NCBI RefSeq assembly: GCF_002081825.1
Contig: NZ_MUKU01000004.1
Location: 1-64,000 of the forward strand
Origin: Chromobacterium haemolyticum
GTDB lineage: Bacteria > Pseudomonadota > Gammaproteobacteria > Burkholderiales > Chromobacteriaceae
Direction of reading: 5' to 3'
DNA length: 64,000 bases
Each line of letters begins with the position of its first letter. Within the stretch, counting starts at the first letter, position 1. Under the pieces are notes generated by a model, which was given only the letters and a program-made list of their open reading frames with translations, ran no database searches and was not told where the DNA came from. The translations under genes were made by a program, and so were the position numbers. Below are positions 1 to 8,948 of the stretch, one piece after another.

Positions 1-500
1 GCCAATGCCGTTAGCGTCAGCAGCCGCAACTGGGGGTAGCTTGCCACAACGCCCGAGGCATAGACCTGAGCACCAAAGTGCTGGCGATTTTCCGGCGTGT
101 CGGAGGTTCGGAGGGTGCTGCCATCGATGGCATAACGGGCTAACCCACGCCAAGTGCGTCCGCGTCGCTGCCGTTCATCCCAAGCCCCGGCGCAGAGAGT
201 GAAGAGTTGAGCCAATGGTTCTTCTCCGAGCCGCTGTCGTGCCTGGGTCAAGGCGCTTTTGGCGATGTCGGGGTTAGCCTCGTCGGGCAGCACCAAATCG
301 AGATGGGCAGCGACTTCCGGGATGGATTGATGCCGGAACATAGCCAGCGCGATCAGAAGCCAGACGACCTGCTCGGCCGGCAATTTACGCCGTCGCACGC
401 TGGCTTTGCCGGTCACTGCAAGGGCGTGGACGATCCATTGAGGATCAATTTTCTGAGAAAGAGCAGAGAAATCAGGGTGTTTGTGAGCCTTGCCAACCAT
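1..500 (-). CDS. IS4-family transposase, N-terminal part (cut by window edge)
   Basis: Reading the minus strand from ATG at 498-500 gives 166 uninterrupted residues beginning MVGKAHKHPDFSALSQ. It contains the IS4 N-terminal domain (helical, with LIALAMFRHQSIPEVAAHL) and then YAIDGSTLRTSDTPENRQHFG. That segment matches the first catalytic-Asp block of IS4 transposases (the DG of the DDE triad). The rest of the catalytic core lies outside the window. An in-frame stop about 13 codons upstream of the ATG (537-539) limits the choice of start. No frameshift is seen in the visible part, so the element may be intact and active. Confidence 0.8.
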   Translation of the reverse strand, partial: MVGKAHKHPDFSALSQKIDPQWIVHALAVTGKASVRRRKLPAEQVVWLLIALAMFRHQSIPEVAAHLDLVLPDEANPDIAKSALTQARQRLGEEPLAQLFTLCAGAWDERQRRGRTWRGLARYAIDGSTLRTSDTPENRQHFGAQVYASGVVASYPQLRLLTLTAL

Positions 501-559
501 AGGGACGGAAATGAGTGAGTCAACATGAGCGAAGTATCAGCAGGATTCGCACCATGAAA

Positions 560-591
560 AATGCCGTTCACTTGCTTAAGTGAACGGCATT
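560..591. repeat. Terminal palindrome of the IS4-type element
   Basis: A perfect inverted repeat with 14-bp arms (AATGCCGTTCACTT / AAGTGAACGGCATT) and a 4-nt loop lies at the outer edge of the IS element. It probably contains the terminal inverted repeat. As RNA it would form a hairpin, which could shield the transposase from read-through transcription. Confidence 0.65.
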
Positions 592-613
592 ACCGCCTCG
601 GCGGTGCTTTTTG
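592..613 (-). terminator. Remnant of protease-gene terminator, interrupted by the IS
   Basis: On the minus strand, 19 bases past the protease stop, the sequence is AAAAAGCACCGCCGAGGCGGT and then the IS begins. A normal terminator here would continue into GCTTTTT. The stem ACCGCC-GA-GGCGGT survives, but the mirror of the AAAAAGC arm and the U-tract are missing. This suggests the IS inserted into the 3' arm of an intrinsic terminator. Confidence 0.45.
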
Positions 614-631
614 CTTGCGAGCGAATGCCGC

Positions 632-1375
632 TTACATGCTCTGGATCTGCTTTTCCAGTTTCACCGCGCGGTCGCCCGGCGCCGGGTGGCTGGACAGCAG
701 GCTGCTGTCGTTGCCGTACAGGTCCGCCAGCTTGCGCAAGGCGGCCGGACCGCCTTGAACGTTGTAGTTGTGGCGCTTGAGGAAGCCCACCGAGTAGCCG
801 TCGGCGTCGCTTTCCTGAGATTGGGAGAACTGCGCGTTCACCACAGCTTCGGCGAAGCCGCCGAGCTCGGACTCGGACAAGCTGCTGGCGACGCTGTTGC
901 CGCTGCCGGCCGCGCCCTTGCGCGCAGCGGAAGTGGCGTAGGCCAGTTGCATGGCTTTCTTGGTGTGGCCCAGTTTCACGTGGCCGATTTCATGGCCGAT
1001 GACGAAGCGCACTTCATCGTCGTTCATCTTGTCCATCAGGCCGCTGTACACGCGCACGGTGCCGTCGGCCATGGCGAAGGCGTTGACTTCCTTGGTCAGA
1101 TAAACCTTGAAGTTCAGCTTGGTGCCGTCTTCGCTGTCCAGGCCTTTGACCATCTTGGCCAGGCGCTTGGAATAGGCGTTGGAGGCCGGAGCCACTTTGT
1201 TCTTCTTGTCCATCACCACACTGGATTCGGCCGCCATGGCTTTGACGTCGGCGTCGCTGAGCGTGGCGGATTTCACCAGGTCGGAACCGGCGCTGATCAT
1301 GGAGCCCAGATCGAAAGCGTGCGCCGGAGCGGAGAAGCAAGCAGCAGCCAGAACTGTCAGAGCGAATTTTTTCAT
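632..1375 (-). CDS. M48-family periplasmic metalloprotease (LoiP/YggG-like)
   Basis: This 247-aa protein has a Sec signal peptide (cleavage after about residue 20, APAHA-F). The zinc site is HEIGH at residues 128-132, and the third ligand is the Glu of ESDAD at 188-191. These are the gluzincin hallmarks of peptidase family M48, and the length matches the LoiP/YggG subgroup (about 250 aa). Unlike LoiP there is no lipobox Cys, so the product should be soluble in the periplasm. The likely role is envelope protein quality control; no substrate can be read from the sequence. It is transcribed alone, and its terminator has been split by the IS4-type element. Confidence 0.85.
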   Translation of the reverse strand: MKKFALTVLAAACFSAPAHAFDLGSMISAGSDLVKSATLSDADVKAMAAESSVVMDKKNKVAPASNAYSKRLAKMVKGLDSEDGTKLNFKVYLTKEVNAFAMADGTVRVYSGLMDKMNDDEVRFVIGHEIGHVKLGHTKKAMQLAYATSAARKGAAGSGNSVASSLSESELGGFAEAVVNAQFSQSQESDADGYSVGFLKRHNYNVQGGPAALRKLADLYGNDSSLLSSHPAPGDRAVKLEKQIQSM

Positions 1376-1551
1376 GTTATCAGTCTCATTTAATTTACAA
1401 ATTCAATTTACAAATAAAGCAGACGGATGCTATCCGCTTTGCCTCCGCTTGAAAAGCGATTGGCATAACTACCCGCCATTCCCGATTCACGGCCTCCTAG
1501 GCGCTTAAATCGGCAAGCCCTTGCCAGCGCAAAGGTTTTTTCGAAACCACG

Positions 1552-2409
1552 CTAGGCCGGTGGAGAAGCGGAGTGTGAATGGTTGTCGCGGAGACGCAAC
1601 GCATAAGAACCATTAACGGACGCGCCTCGCTCGCCGGCGCGCAGCGCCGGACACGCGTGGTCCTGCAACTCCTCGACCGAGGCGCGGTTGGCGCCGATCA
1701 GGCTGGCGCGGCTGCTCAGCAGTATGAAACCGTCGCGTCCGTCTGTCAGCCGCGTCGCCACCAAGGCCAGGCCGTAGTGGCCCATTTCCAGGCCGGCTTC
1801 CGGCAGCCCGGCCGCCAGCGCCTTGAATGGATCCACTTCGGGCCCGCCGTCGGCCTTGGCCGCCAGAGCCCGCGCCCAGTAGACATGGCCTTGCAGCTCC
1901 ACCGGCAGTTCCCGCCACTCTTCGTTCAAGCTGTCTTTCAGGTCTTCCAGTTGTTGACGCACGGTGGCGTTGGTGCAGGAGATATGGATGTGCAGCTGGT
2001 TTTGCGTACGCCCGTACTGGGAGTTGATCGTCAGCGACAGCAGTTCGCGCGGAATCGGCCGGCCGTAGCGCTGCTCCAAAAAGCCGCGCGCGCGCCAGGC
2101 CGCCCCCCAGTAATCCGGCGCTCGCTCGATCAACAGTTCCGGGCTTTCGATGCCGCTGAGGCGGGCGGTGGGGATCAGCAGGTATTGCAGCCAGCCGTTG
2201 CGGTCTTTCAGCACCGCGTACCCGCCGGCCTCGCCGCCGCTCAAGTTCACTTCGACGCAGGGCGCCGGCTGACCGGTGGCTTGCTGATTGGGCACGCACT
2301 GCCGGTTGACGATGTTCCACAAGGCGTCGGAATCGGCCCACAGCAGCGCCGAGTATCCCAAGGCCAACGCGGCCAGCAGGCCGGTGGCGATTTTGAGCGT
2401 GGTTTTCAT
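1552..2409 (-). CDS. cdh: CDP-diacylglycerol pyrophosphatase
   Basis: This 285-aa protein belongs to the Cdh family, which hydrolyses CDP-diacylglycerol to phosphatidate and CMP in phospholipid turnover. The family HxH motif is at residues 140-142 (LHIHISC), followed by conserved Cys and Asn. The N-terminus (MKTTLKIATGLLAALALGY) is an uncleaved signal anchor, so the enzyme would face the periplasm from the inner membrane. I chose the ATG at 2407-2409 because the longer frame upstream lacks an anchor-like start. No strong Shine-Dalgarno is visible. It is monocistronic and ends about 175 bp from the protease gene. Confidence 0.85.
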   Translation of the reverse strand: MKTTLKIATGLLAALALGYSALLWADSDALWNIVNRQCVPNQQATGQPAPCVEVNLSGGEAGGYAVLKDRNGWLQYLLIPTARLSGIESPELLIERAPDYWGAAWRARGFLEQRYGRPIPRELLSLTINSQYGRTQNQLHIHISCTNATVRQQLEDLKDSLNEEWRELPVELQGHVYWARALAAKADGGPEVDPFKALAAGLPEAGLEMGHYGLALVATRLTDGRDGFILLSSRASLIGANRASVEELQDHACPALRAGERGASVNGSYALRLRDNHSHSASPPA

Positions 2410-2467
2410 GTTTGGATTTTTACTTGATGCCACCTCGCCACTATAGCGAAAGCCGGGCCCGGACATG

Positions 2468-2492
2468 AAAAAACCGCCCCTAGGGGCGGTTT
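2468..2492 (-). terminator. Intrinsic terminator of the opp operon
   Basis: A perfect 22-bp palindrome (AAACCGCCCCTAGGGGCGGTTT, positions 2471-2492) lies 20 bp past the oppF stop. On the minus strand it is followed by an unbroken run of six Ts. It separates opp from cdh, whose transcription starts just beyond. Confidence 0.85.
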
Positions 2493-2512
2493 GGCGCGGG
2501 ACAGGGTCCGGC

Positions 2513-3505
2513 TCAGGCCAGCAGGCAGGAAGACTGACTCTGCTCGCTGACCCGGCGCAGCGGCGTGGCCTGCTGAGCGCAGCGCGTCTCCGCCTGCGGG
2601 CAACGGGTGCGGAACACGCAGCCGGACGGCGGGTTGATCGGGCTAGGCAAGTCGCCTTGCAGGATCTGGATCACCTTGGTCTTTTCCAGCTTCGGATCCG
2701 GGATGGGAATCGCCGACAGCAAGGCGCGGGTGTAGGGGTGGGACGGCGCGTCGTACAGCGCGGCCTTTTCCGCCAGCTCCATCTCGCGGCCCAGATACAT
2801 CACCAGGATGCGGTCGGAGATGTGTTTGACCACGGCCAGATCATGGGCGATGAAAATCAGCGCCAGGCCCATTTCGCGCTGCAACTCCTTGAGCAAATTG
2901 ATGATCTGCGCCTGGATGGACACGTCCAGCGCCGATACCGGCTCGTCGCAGATGATGAGCTTGGGCTCCAGAATCAGCGCGCGGGCGATGCCGATGCGCT
3001 GACACTGGCCGCCGGAGAACTCGTGCGGATAGCGGTTGATCATCTGCTCGCGCAGGCCCACCTTGGCCATCATCGCCTTGACCCGGCGCATCACTTCCTC
3101 CGGCCCCAGCTCCGGCTTGTGCACGCGCAGCGGCTCGCCGATGATGTGGGCCACCGTCATCCGCGGATTGAGCGAAGCCAGCGGATCCTGGAAGATCATC
3201 TGGATGTCCTTGCGCACCGCCAACCAATCCTTGTCGCTGCCTTTGCGCAAATCCTTGCCCATCCAGACGATTTCGCCGTCGGTGGCGGGAATCAGGTTCA
3301 GGATGGCGCGGCTGAGCGTGGATTTGCCGCAGCCGGATTCGCCCACCACGCCCAGCGTTTCCCCGGCGTAGAGGTCGAAGCTGACGCCGTCCACCGCCTT
3401 CAGGGTTTTCTTGGCGCTCCACGGCCAGCTGTCGTTGCCCTTGACCTGGAAGTGCACTTTAACGTCGCGCACCGAGAGAATGGCTTGTTTGGCTTGTTCA
3501 GACAT
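2513..3505 (-). CDS. oppF: Oligopeptide ABC transporter ATP-binding protein OppF
   Basis: This 330-aa cytoplasmic ATPase powers peptide uptake together with OppD. Walker A is GESGCGKS, the signature is FSGGQCQR and Walker B is LIICDEPVSALD. The C-terminal oligo_HPY region contains the Cys motif CVFRTRCPQAETRC typical of Opp/Dpp ATPases, which can hold an iron-sulfur cluster. The FSGGQCQR variant is characteristic of OppF rather than OppD. It is the last gene of the operon; its start overlaps the end of oppD by 8 bp, so translation is probably coupled. Confidence 0.93.
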   Translation of the reverse strand: MSEQAKQAILSVRDVKVHFQVKGNDSWPWSAKKTLKAVDGVSFDLYAGETLGVVGESGCGKSTLSRAILNLIPATDGEIVWMGKDLRKGSDKDWLAVRKDIQMIFQDPLASLNPRMTVAHIIGEPLRVHKPELGPEEVMRRVKAMMAKVGLREQMINRYPHEFSGGQCQRIGIARALILEPKLIICDEPVSALDVSIQAQIINLLKELQREMGLALIFIAHDLAVVKHISDRILVMYLGREMELAEKAALYDAPSHPYTRALLSAIPIPDPKLEKTKVIQILQGDLPSPINPPSGCVFRTRCPQAETRCAQQATPLRRVSEQSQSSCLLA

Positions 3506-4499
3506 GGGCCACCTCCTGGGCTGCTTGCGCCAGCTCGACGGCCGGCTTGTGACAGGCGCGTATCACCTGCGGATTGTGGCTGCTGGCCTGCAGCAGCGGC
3601 AGTTCGTCGGCGCAACGCTCGGTGCTGTGCTGGCAACGTTCGGAGAACGGGCAGCCCTTGGGCATGTGCGCCATATTGGGCGGATTGCCGGGAATGCTGA
3701 CCAGCTCGCTGCCGTCGTGGTCCAGCCGCGGCAGCGCGCCCAGCAGGCCGATGGTGTAAGGGTGGCTGGGATGGTAGAAGATGCTGTCGGCGTCGCCGTA
3801 TTCCATCACCCGGCCGCCGTACATCACCATCACTTTTTCGCACAGGCCCGCCACCACGCCCAAATCGTGGGTGATCATGATGATGGAGGTGCCGAAATCG
3901 CGCTGCAGATCCTTCAGCAGCGTCAGGATTTGCGCCTGCACCGTCACGTCCAGCGCGGTGGTGGGTTCGTCGGCGATCAGCACTTCCGGCTCGCACAGCA
4001 GCGCCATCGCTATCATCACCCGTTGGCGCATGCCGCCGGAGAACTCATGCGGATACATGTCCACGCGGCGCGCCGCTTCCGGAATGCGCACCGCTTCCAA
4101 AAGCTCGATCGCGCGCTTCTTGGCCGCGCGCCGGCTCATGCCCTTGTGCAGTTCCAACACCTCGGTCATCTGCCGCTCCACCGTCAGGTAGGGGTTGAGC
4201 GAGGTCATCGGGTCCTGGAAGATCATGGACACGCGGTCGCCACGGATGGCGTTCAGTTCCGGGGCGCCCATGGTCAGCAGGTCTTTGCCGTGAAACAGCA
4301 CTTCGCCGCTGGTGGAACCGTTGCGGGCCAACAGGCCCATGATGGACAACACGCTCTGGCTCTTGCCGGAGCCGGACTCGCCGACGATGCCCAGGGTCTG
4401 ACCCTTGTCCAGTTCGAAACTGACGCCGTTGACGGCGTTGACCATGCCGTCGTTGGTCTGGAACTGGACCCCGAGATTGCTGACTTTCAAAATGCTCAT
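3498..4499 (-). CDS. oppD: Oligopeptide ABC transporter ATP-binding protein OppD
   Basis: This 333-aa ABC ATPase carries Walker A GESGSGKS, signature FSGGMRQR and Walker [14 protein letters not shown]-terminal oligo_HPY extension includes [14 protein letters not shown]. It pairs with OppF on the cytoplasmic side of the OppBC channel. Its start lies 18 bp after oppC, with an AGGTAGAACC stretch upstream as ribosome site. Length and motifs are normal for the family. Confidence 0.93.
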   Translation of the reverse strand: MSILKVSNLGVQFQTNDGMVNAVNGVSFELDKGQTLGIVGESGSGKSQSVLSIMGLLARNGSTSGEVLFHGKDLLTMGAPELNAIRGDRVSMIFQDPMTSLNPYLTVERQMTEVLELHKGMSRRAAKKRAIELLEAVRIPEAARRVDMYPHEFSGGMRQRVMIAMALLCEPEVLIADEPTTALDVTVQAQILTLLKDLQRDFGTSIIMITHDLGVVAGLCEKVMVMYGGRVMEYGDADSIFYHPSHPYTIGLLGALPRLDHDGSELVSIPGNPPNMAHMPKGCPFSERCQHSTERCADELPLLQASSHNPQVIRACHKPAVELAQAAQEVAHV

Positions 4500-4517
4500 A
4501 GTGGTTCTACCTCGGGC

Positions 4518-5432
4518 TCATCGATCTTTCGGGTCCAGCGCGTCGCGCAGGCCGTCGCCGATATAGTTGGCGCAGTACAAGGTCAGCGACAACATGCCGG
4601 CGGGGAACAACAGCTGCCAGGGCTGGCTTTCCATGGTCTTGGTGCCGTCGCCGATCAAGACGCCCCAGCTGGTCATCGGCTCTTGCACGCCCAGGCCCAG
4701 GAAGGACAGCACCGATTCGGTCAGAATCACCCCCGGCACCGTTACCGTAGTGTAGATCACCACGATGCCCAGCAGATTGGGCACGATGTGGCGGGCGATG
4801 ATGGTGGCGGTGGACACGCCGATGGCGCGCGCGGCTTCCACGTATTCCTTGGACTTGATCGACAGCGTCTGGCCGCGCACCACGCGCGCCATGTCCATCC
4901 AGCCCAGAATGGTGATGGTCAGCACCACCAGATAGAACTCGCGGCCCAACAGAGTCACCATCAGGATGGCGATCAGCAGATAGGGCACCGCGTACATCAT
5001 GTCCACGATGCGCATCATCAGGTTGTCTATCTTGCCGCCGAGGAAGCCGGCGCTGGCGCCCCACAGCACGCCTATGATCACGGCGGCGACGGTGGCCAAC
5101 GCGCCCACCATCAGCGAGATGCGGCCGCCTATCAAGGTGCGCACCAGGAGGTCTCGGCCCAAGTCGTCGGTGCCGAACCAGTGCATGCCCTGCCAGGTGG
5201 GCGCCAGGCTGATGGCGTCCCAGTCGGTGTCGTCATAGGTATGGGGCAGGAACATCGGCCCGAAAATACAGGCCAGCACGATCAGCGACAGGATGATCAG
5301 GCTGACCACGGCCGCGCGGTTGCGGAAAAAGCGGATGCGCGCATCGCGCCACGGGCTGCGGCCTTCAACGGCGGCGTCGTCCAGACGGGTCTCCAGCGCG
5401 ATCGCCGCTTGCTTCTGTTTGCTTCTCAACAT
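4518..5432 (-). CDS. oppC: Oligopeptide ABC transporter permease OppC
   Basis: This 304-aa inner-membrane permease has one N-terminal transmembrane helix, a periplasmic loop, and then the BPD_transp_1 domain. The ABC-facing EAA loop reads EYVEAARAIGVSTATIIARH. I chose the ATG at 5430-5432 because it is preceded by GAAGGATT at good spacing and lies 25 bp after oppB. The longer upstream frame has no such site and encodes nothing typical of OppC. It forms the peptide channel with OppB. Confidence 0.92.
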   Translation of the reverse strand: MLRSKQKQAAIALETRLDDAAVEGRSPWRDARIRFFRNRAAVVSLIILSLIVLACIFGPMFLPHTYDDTDWDAISLAPTWQGMHWFGTDDLGRDLLVRTLIGGRISLMVGALATVAAVIIGVLWGASAGFLGGKIDNLMMRIVDMMYAVPYLLIAILMVTLLGREFYLVVLTITILGWMDMARVVRGQTLSIKSKEYVEAARAIGVSTATIIARHIVPNLLGIVVIYTTVTVPGVILTESVLSFLGLGVQEPMTSWGVLIGDGTKTMESQPWQLLFPAGMLSLTLYCANYIGDGLRDALDPKDR

Positions 5433-5457
5433 GGGGAATCCTTCGCGGTCACGCGCG

Positions 5458-6378
5458 TCAATAGCGAATCTTGGGATCGAGGAAGGCGTAAGCCAGGTCG
5501 ACCAGCAGATTGAGCAGCACGGCAATCACCGTCACCAGCACCACCAGGCCCAGCACCAGCGTGTAGTCGCGGTTGGCCGCGCCGTTGACGATGAGCTTGC
5601 CCAGGCCGGGCAGCGAAAAGATGGACTCGGTGACCACGGCGGAGGTGATGGAGGAGATGGTCAGCGGCCCCAGCAGCGTCACCACCGGCATCAAGGCCGG
5701 CTTCAATGCGTGGCGGACGATGATGGTGCGCATCGGCAGGCCCTTGGCGCGCGCGGTGCGGATGAAGTTGCTGCCCAGCACCTCAATCAGGCTTCCGCGC
5801 ATCACCCGGCCTATGGTGGCCACGTTGATGAAGGTCAGCAGCGCCACCGGCAGAATCATGTAGCGCGGATCGAAATCGTTCCAGCCGCCGGACGGCAGCC
5901 ATTGCAGCGTAACGGCGAAGATCAGCACTAGCACCGGCCCGATGATGAAGGACGGGAAGGCGCTGCCCATATTGCTGATCAGCATCACCAGATAATCCAC
6001 CACGCTGTTCTGACGCAAGGCGGCGACGATGCCTAGCGCCACGCCTATCACCAACGAGATCAGGATGGCGCTGCCGCCAATGGCCGCCGACACCGGCAAC
6101 GCCTTGGCCACCAGGTCGTTGACGCTCCAGTCCGAATAACGGAAGGAGGCGCCCAGATCGCCTTGCAGCAGGCTCTTCAGGTAGTACAGATATTGCTGCC
6201 ACAAGGGCAGGTCGAGATGGTATTTGGCCTGCAAATTGGCCAATACCGCCTCGGAAACTTTGCGCTCCCCGTCAAAGGGGCCGCCAGGGGTCATGTGCAG
6301 CAGCAGATAACAGACGGTGATGACGGCCAACACGGTGGGGATCGTCAACAGTACGCGTCGTAAAGTGTAGGACCACAT
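5458..6378 (-). CDS. oppB: Oligopeptide ABC transporter permease OppB
   Basis: This 306-aa permease starts MWSYTLRRVLLTIPTV, the usual N-terminal helix of OppB/DppB, and carries LLLHMTPGGPFD after it. Several transmembrane helices follow, then the EAA loop (NFIRTARAKGLPMRTIIVRH). It is separated from oppA by 234 bp holding a strong hairpin. That arrangement lets the binding protein be made in excess over the channel. Confidence 0.93.
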   Translation of the reverse strand: MWSYTLRRVLLTIPTVLAVITVCYLLLHMTPGGPFDGERKVSEAVLANLQAKYHLDLPLWQQYLYYLKSLLQGDLGASFRYSDWSVNDLVAKALPVSAAIGGSAILISLVIGVALGIVAALRQNSVVDYLVMLISNMGSAFPSFIIGPVLVLIFAVTLQWLPSGGWNDFDPRYMILPVALLTFINVATIGRVMRGSLIEVLGSNFIRTARAKGLPMRTIIVRHALKPALMPVVTLLGPLTISSITSAVVTESIFSLPGLGKLIVNGAANRDYTLVLGLVVLVTVIAVLLNLLVDLAYAFLDPKIRY

Positions 6379-6556
6379 TGCAAATTACTCCGACTCGCCG
6401 CGCCCGACGCGAGCCGGCGCGATGCGCGGGCTGCGGACGGACCAACGGCGATTGACACCGACAGTCACGGGCGGGCGCCGTTTGCCACGGCCGCCCGCTC
6501 AACACATCGGGGTTGCCCCCGTTTTCAGATCAGAGCCAGACGCGCGACCGCCCGCG

Positions 6557-6586
6557 CGCCTCCGGTCCCGCGCGGGACTGGAGGCG
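6557..6586 (-). promoter_or_regulatory. oppA-oppB intercistronic hairpin (attenuator or mRNA stabiliser)
   Basis: Two 13-nt arms (CGCCTCCGGTCCC and GGGACTGGAGGCG, one G-T wobble) surround a GCGC loop. No U-tract follows, so full termination is unlikely. It sits 26 bp past the oppA stop, where 3'-end protection of a more abundant oppA message would be expected. Confidence 0.55.
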
Positions 6587-6612
6587 TTCAGGCGTCGGCG
6601 CGGGGCCGGCGA

Positions 6613-8229
6613 TCAATGCTGGATGATGTAGAGATCCTTGCTGCGGTAGCGATCCACCGGGTTCTTCAGCGAGTAGCCGCCCACATACGGTTTCACCAGG
6701 CGCGGCAGCGTGTACTGCAACACCGGGATCATCGGGTAGTCGTCCATCACCAGCTTGGTGGCCTGTGTCAGCAATTGGGTGCGCTTGGCCTGATCGGTGC
6801 TTTCATTGCCCTGCTTGATCAACTCTTCCGCTTTCTTGTTGCAGTTGAAGTTGTCGTTCTGGGTATTGCCGCACTGAACCAGCGCCAGGAAGGTGGTGGC
6901 GTCGTTATAGTCGGCCAGCCAGCCGTTGCGCGCCACCTGGTAGTCGCCGTCGTGGCGTTTCTTCAGGAAGACTTTGAACTCCATGTTTTCCATGGAGGTG
7001 TTGAAGCCCAGCTTGCTCTTCCACTCGGAGGCCACGAAGATGGCCATCTTCTTGTGGTAGTCGCTGGTGTTGTAAGACAGCTTGAGCGTGGTGCCCGGCT
7101 TCACACCGGCCTGGGCCAGCAGCTTCTTGGCCTCGTCCACGCGCTTGGCCATCGGCCATTGCGCCCAGTCGTAGCTGGTGGGCAGGCCGCCGTGCACGCC
7201 CTTGACCATCACGCTGTAGGACGGCAGTTGGCCGTCGCCGGTGATTTTCTTGGCCATCAGATCGCGGTCCACCACCATGGACAGCGCCTTGCGCACGCGC
7301 ACGTCCTTCAGCAGCGGATCCTTGTTGTTCAGGCTGTAATAGCGCAGGCCCAGGATAGTGGAAGTTTTCAGGTCCTTGGGCATGGAGCTCTTGAGCTTGT
7401 CGAAGCTGCCCGGCGGGATCTCATAGGTCATGTCGGTCTGGCCGGACTGATACAGCTTCTGATCCGCGTTCTGGTCTTCGATCGGCAGGAAGCTGACGCG
7501 GGTCAGTTGCACGTTCTTGGCGTTCCAGTACTGCGGGTTTTTCTCGATCACCACCTTGCTGTTGACTTGCCAGTCTTTCAGCACGAAGGGGCCGTTGCTG
7601 ACCATCTTGCCCGGCTTGACCCAGTCTTTGCCGAACTTGTCGATCACCGCCTTGGGCGCGGGGCCCAGTTGGGCGTTGGACATCAGTTCCGGCAGGTAGG
7701 ACACCGGGAAGGCGGTATCCACTTGCACGGTGTATTTGTCCAGGGCCTTGACGCCGATGGCGGTCACCGGCTTCTTGCCGGCCACGATGGCCTCGCCGTT
7801 TTGGAAGAAGATGCCGAAGGTGCCGGCGTAGGGAGCGGCCAGCTTGGGATCCACCAGCCGGCGGATGCCGTAGACGAAATCGTCGGCGGTGACGCCGCTG
7901 CCGTCGGACCATTTGGCGTTCTTGCGCAGCTTGAACACCCAGGTAGTGGGCGCGGTCTGTTTCCAGGATTCGGCCACGCCGGGCTGGAGCTTGCCTTCGT
8001 TGTCGGTGGCGGTCAGGCCTTCGAACAGGTCATGAGTAATGATGTTGGCGGGCACGCCCTCCACCACCATCGGGTCCAGCGATTCCGGTTCGGAGCCGTT
8101 GGAGCGCACCAGTTCCTGCTTGGCGGCCAGTTTGGTGCCCGGCGGCACGATGGCGGCCAGGGCCGCGCCGGAAGTCAAGGCCAACGCCACGGCGGCCGCG
8201 ATTGTCTGTAGCGATTTCTTATCAGCCAT
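6613..8229 (-). CDS. oppA: Periplasmic oligopeptide-binding protein OppA
   Basis: This 538-aa SBP_bac_5 protein captures peptides in the periplasm and delivers them to OppBCDF. The signal peptide is MADKKSLQTIAAAVALALTS..AALA, with cleavage near residue 27. SNGSEPESLDPMVVEG is the typical family N-terminal block. The C-terminus (YSLKNPVDRYRSKDLYI) matches OppA of gamma- and betaproteobacteria. I start it at the ATG at 8227-8229, because AGGAG lies upstream at about 10 nt and the signal peptide begins there. A longer in-frame extension to 8349 would bury the signal. It is the first gene of the opp operon. Confidence 0.92.
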   Translation of the reverse strand: MADKKSLQTIAAAVALALTSGAALAAIVPPGTKLAAKQELVRSNGSEPESLDPMVVEGVPANIITHDLFEGLTATDNEGKLQPGVAESWKQTAPTTWVFKLRKNAKWSDGSGVTADDFVYGIRRLVDPKLAAPYAGTFGIFFQNGEAIVAGKKPVTAIGVKALDKYTVQVDTAFPVSYLPELMSNAQLGPAPKAVIDKFGKDWVKPGKMVSNGPFVLKDWQVNSKVVIEKNPQYWNAKNVQLTRVSFLPIEDQNADQKLYQSGQTDMTYEIPPGSFDKLKSSMPKDLKTSTILGLRYYSLNNKDPLLKDVRVRKALSMVVDRDLMAKKITGDGQLPSYSVMVKGVHGGLPTSYDWAQWPMAKRVDEAKKLLAQAGVKPGTTLKLSYNTSDYHKKMAIFVASEWKSKLGFNTSMENMEFKVFLKKRHDGDYQVARNGWLADYNDATTFLALVQCGNTQNDNFNCNKKAEELIKQGNESTDQAKRTQLLTQATKLVMDDYPMIPVLQYTLPRLVKPYVGGYSLKNPVDRYRSKDLYIIQH

Positions 8230-8319
8230 CTCGCCTACTCTCCTAAGTATTGTCGATCCCGTCGATATCGCGGGACGATCAGAATCTTCACTCGATTGTA
8301 TCCAGAGTGGTTGGCGGCC

Positions 8320-8349
8320 ATTATGCGCTGAGGATTTTGAATACTTCAA
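8320..8349 (-). promoter_or_regulatory. Candidate sigma-70 promoter for oppABCDF
   Basis: On the minus strand TTGAAG (8344-8349) is followed after 18 bp by CATAAT (8320-8325). These match 4/6 and 5/6 of the -35 and -10 consensus. The 5' leader to the oppA start would be about 85 nt. It was assigned by eye only. Confidence 0.4.
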
Positions 8350-8948
8350 GTGCTAAGCACGACGCCACGGCGAGCGATTTAACGTTTTAGTCGCAAATTG
8401 ACTATCCTTGCCCGCATTAGCTGCCACAGCCTTCTGATTTCGCGATGTTTTTTCACTTTACTCGTCATGGCATTCTAAAAATTATTGGCTCTCATACACA
8501 TTGCTCATGGCTAGGCAGAATAAGCCTATACAATTAATCCAAAGACATATCAGAGTAATCTAATTTTCTTTTTGGCGGCTTTTTCCAAAATCATTAACGC
8601 TTTTGCGCTTGGCGAAAACGGAGGGGCTTGAGTAAGCTCGACCCGACGCATGCCGCGCGCCGCGCCGGCTTCCCGGCCGCAGCCCCAGGCGCCCAGTCCG
8701 CGCCGCCAACGCATCTTCCTGATCCGCAAGGCTTATTCAGCCCTATCATTCCAAAGAGCGGACGGAGTCCGGCCCGGTCTTCCGAGCCGCGCGACCGGCG
8801 GCGGAGAGACGCCCTGGAACGCGGCCCGTCGCCGGACTAAATGTCCGCGGCAAGCGGCGACGCCGGCATGCGCCGACAGGTATCGATGGGACGACGCCTG
8901 GCATCCACACGGCGGGCTAGGCGCCCGCCCCAAGAGCGAGAATAAAAG
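8350..8948. other. Divergent intergenic region between opp and the RND pump
   Basis: About 600 bp without a credible gene. The half nearest opp (8390-8600) is AT-rich with T- and A-tracts, unlike the surrounding coding DNA, and probably holds regulatory sites for opp. The half nearest the pump (8640-8940) is very GC-rich. Open frames there have no family resemblance or ribosome sites. I see no clear -35/-10 pair for the pump. Confidence 0.5.

Larger units (their letters stand above)
1..591 (-). mobile_element. IS4-family insertion sequence, one end (partial, leaves window on the left)
   Basis: The element is read on the minus strand and begins near position 591. Its end starts AATGCCGTTCACTTAAG, which resembles the E. 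coli IS4 terminal repeat as I recall it (AATGCCG..CA.TTAAG shared). Inside lies an IS4-type transposase gene that runs off the left edge, so the other terminal repeat and any target duplication cannot be seen. The outer end abuts half of a terminator belonging to the neighbouring protease gene, which places the insertion point at about 591/592. Confidence 0.75.

Noticed and set aside
3411-5513. 700-codon open frame on the plus strand opposite oppC and oppD
   Set aside because: Antisense shadow; the minus strand encodes canonical Opp proteins.
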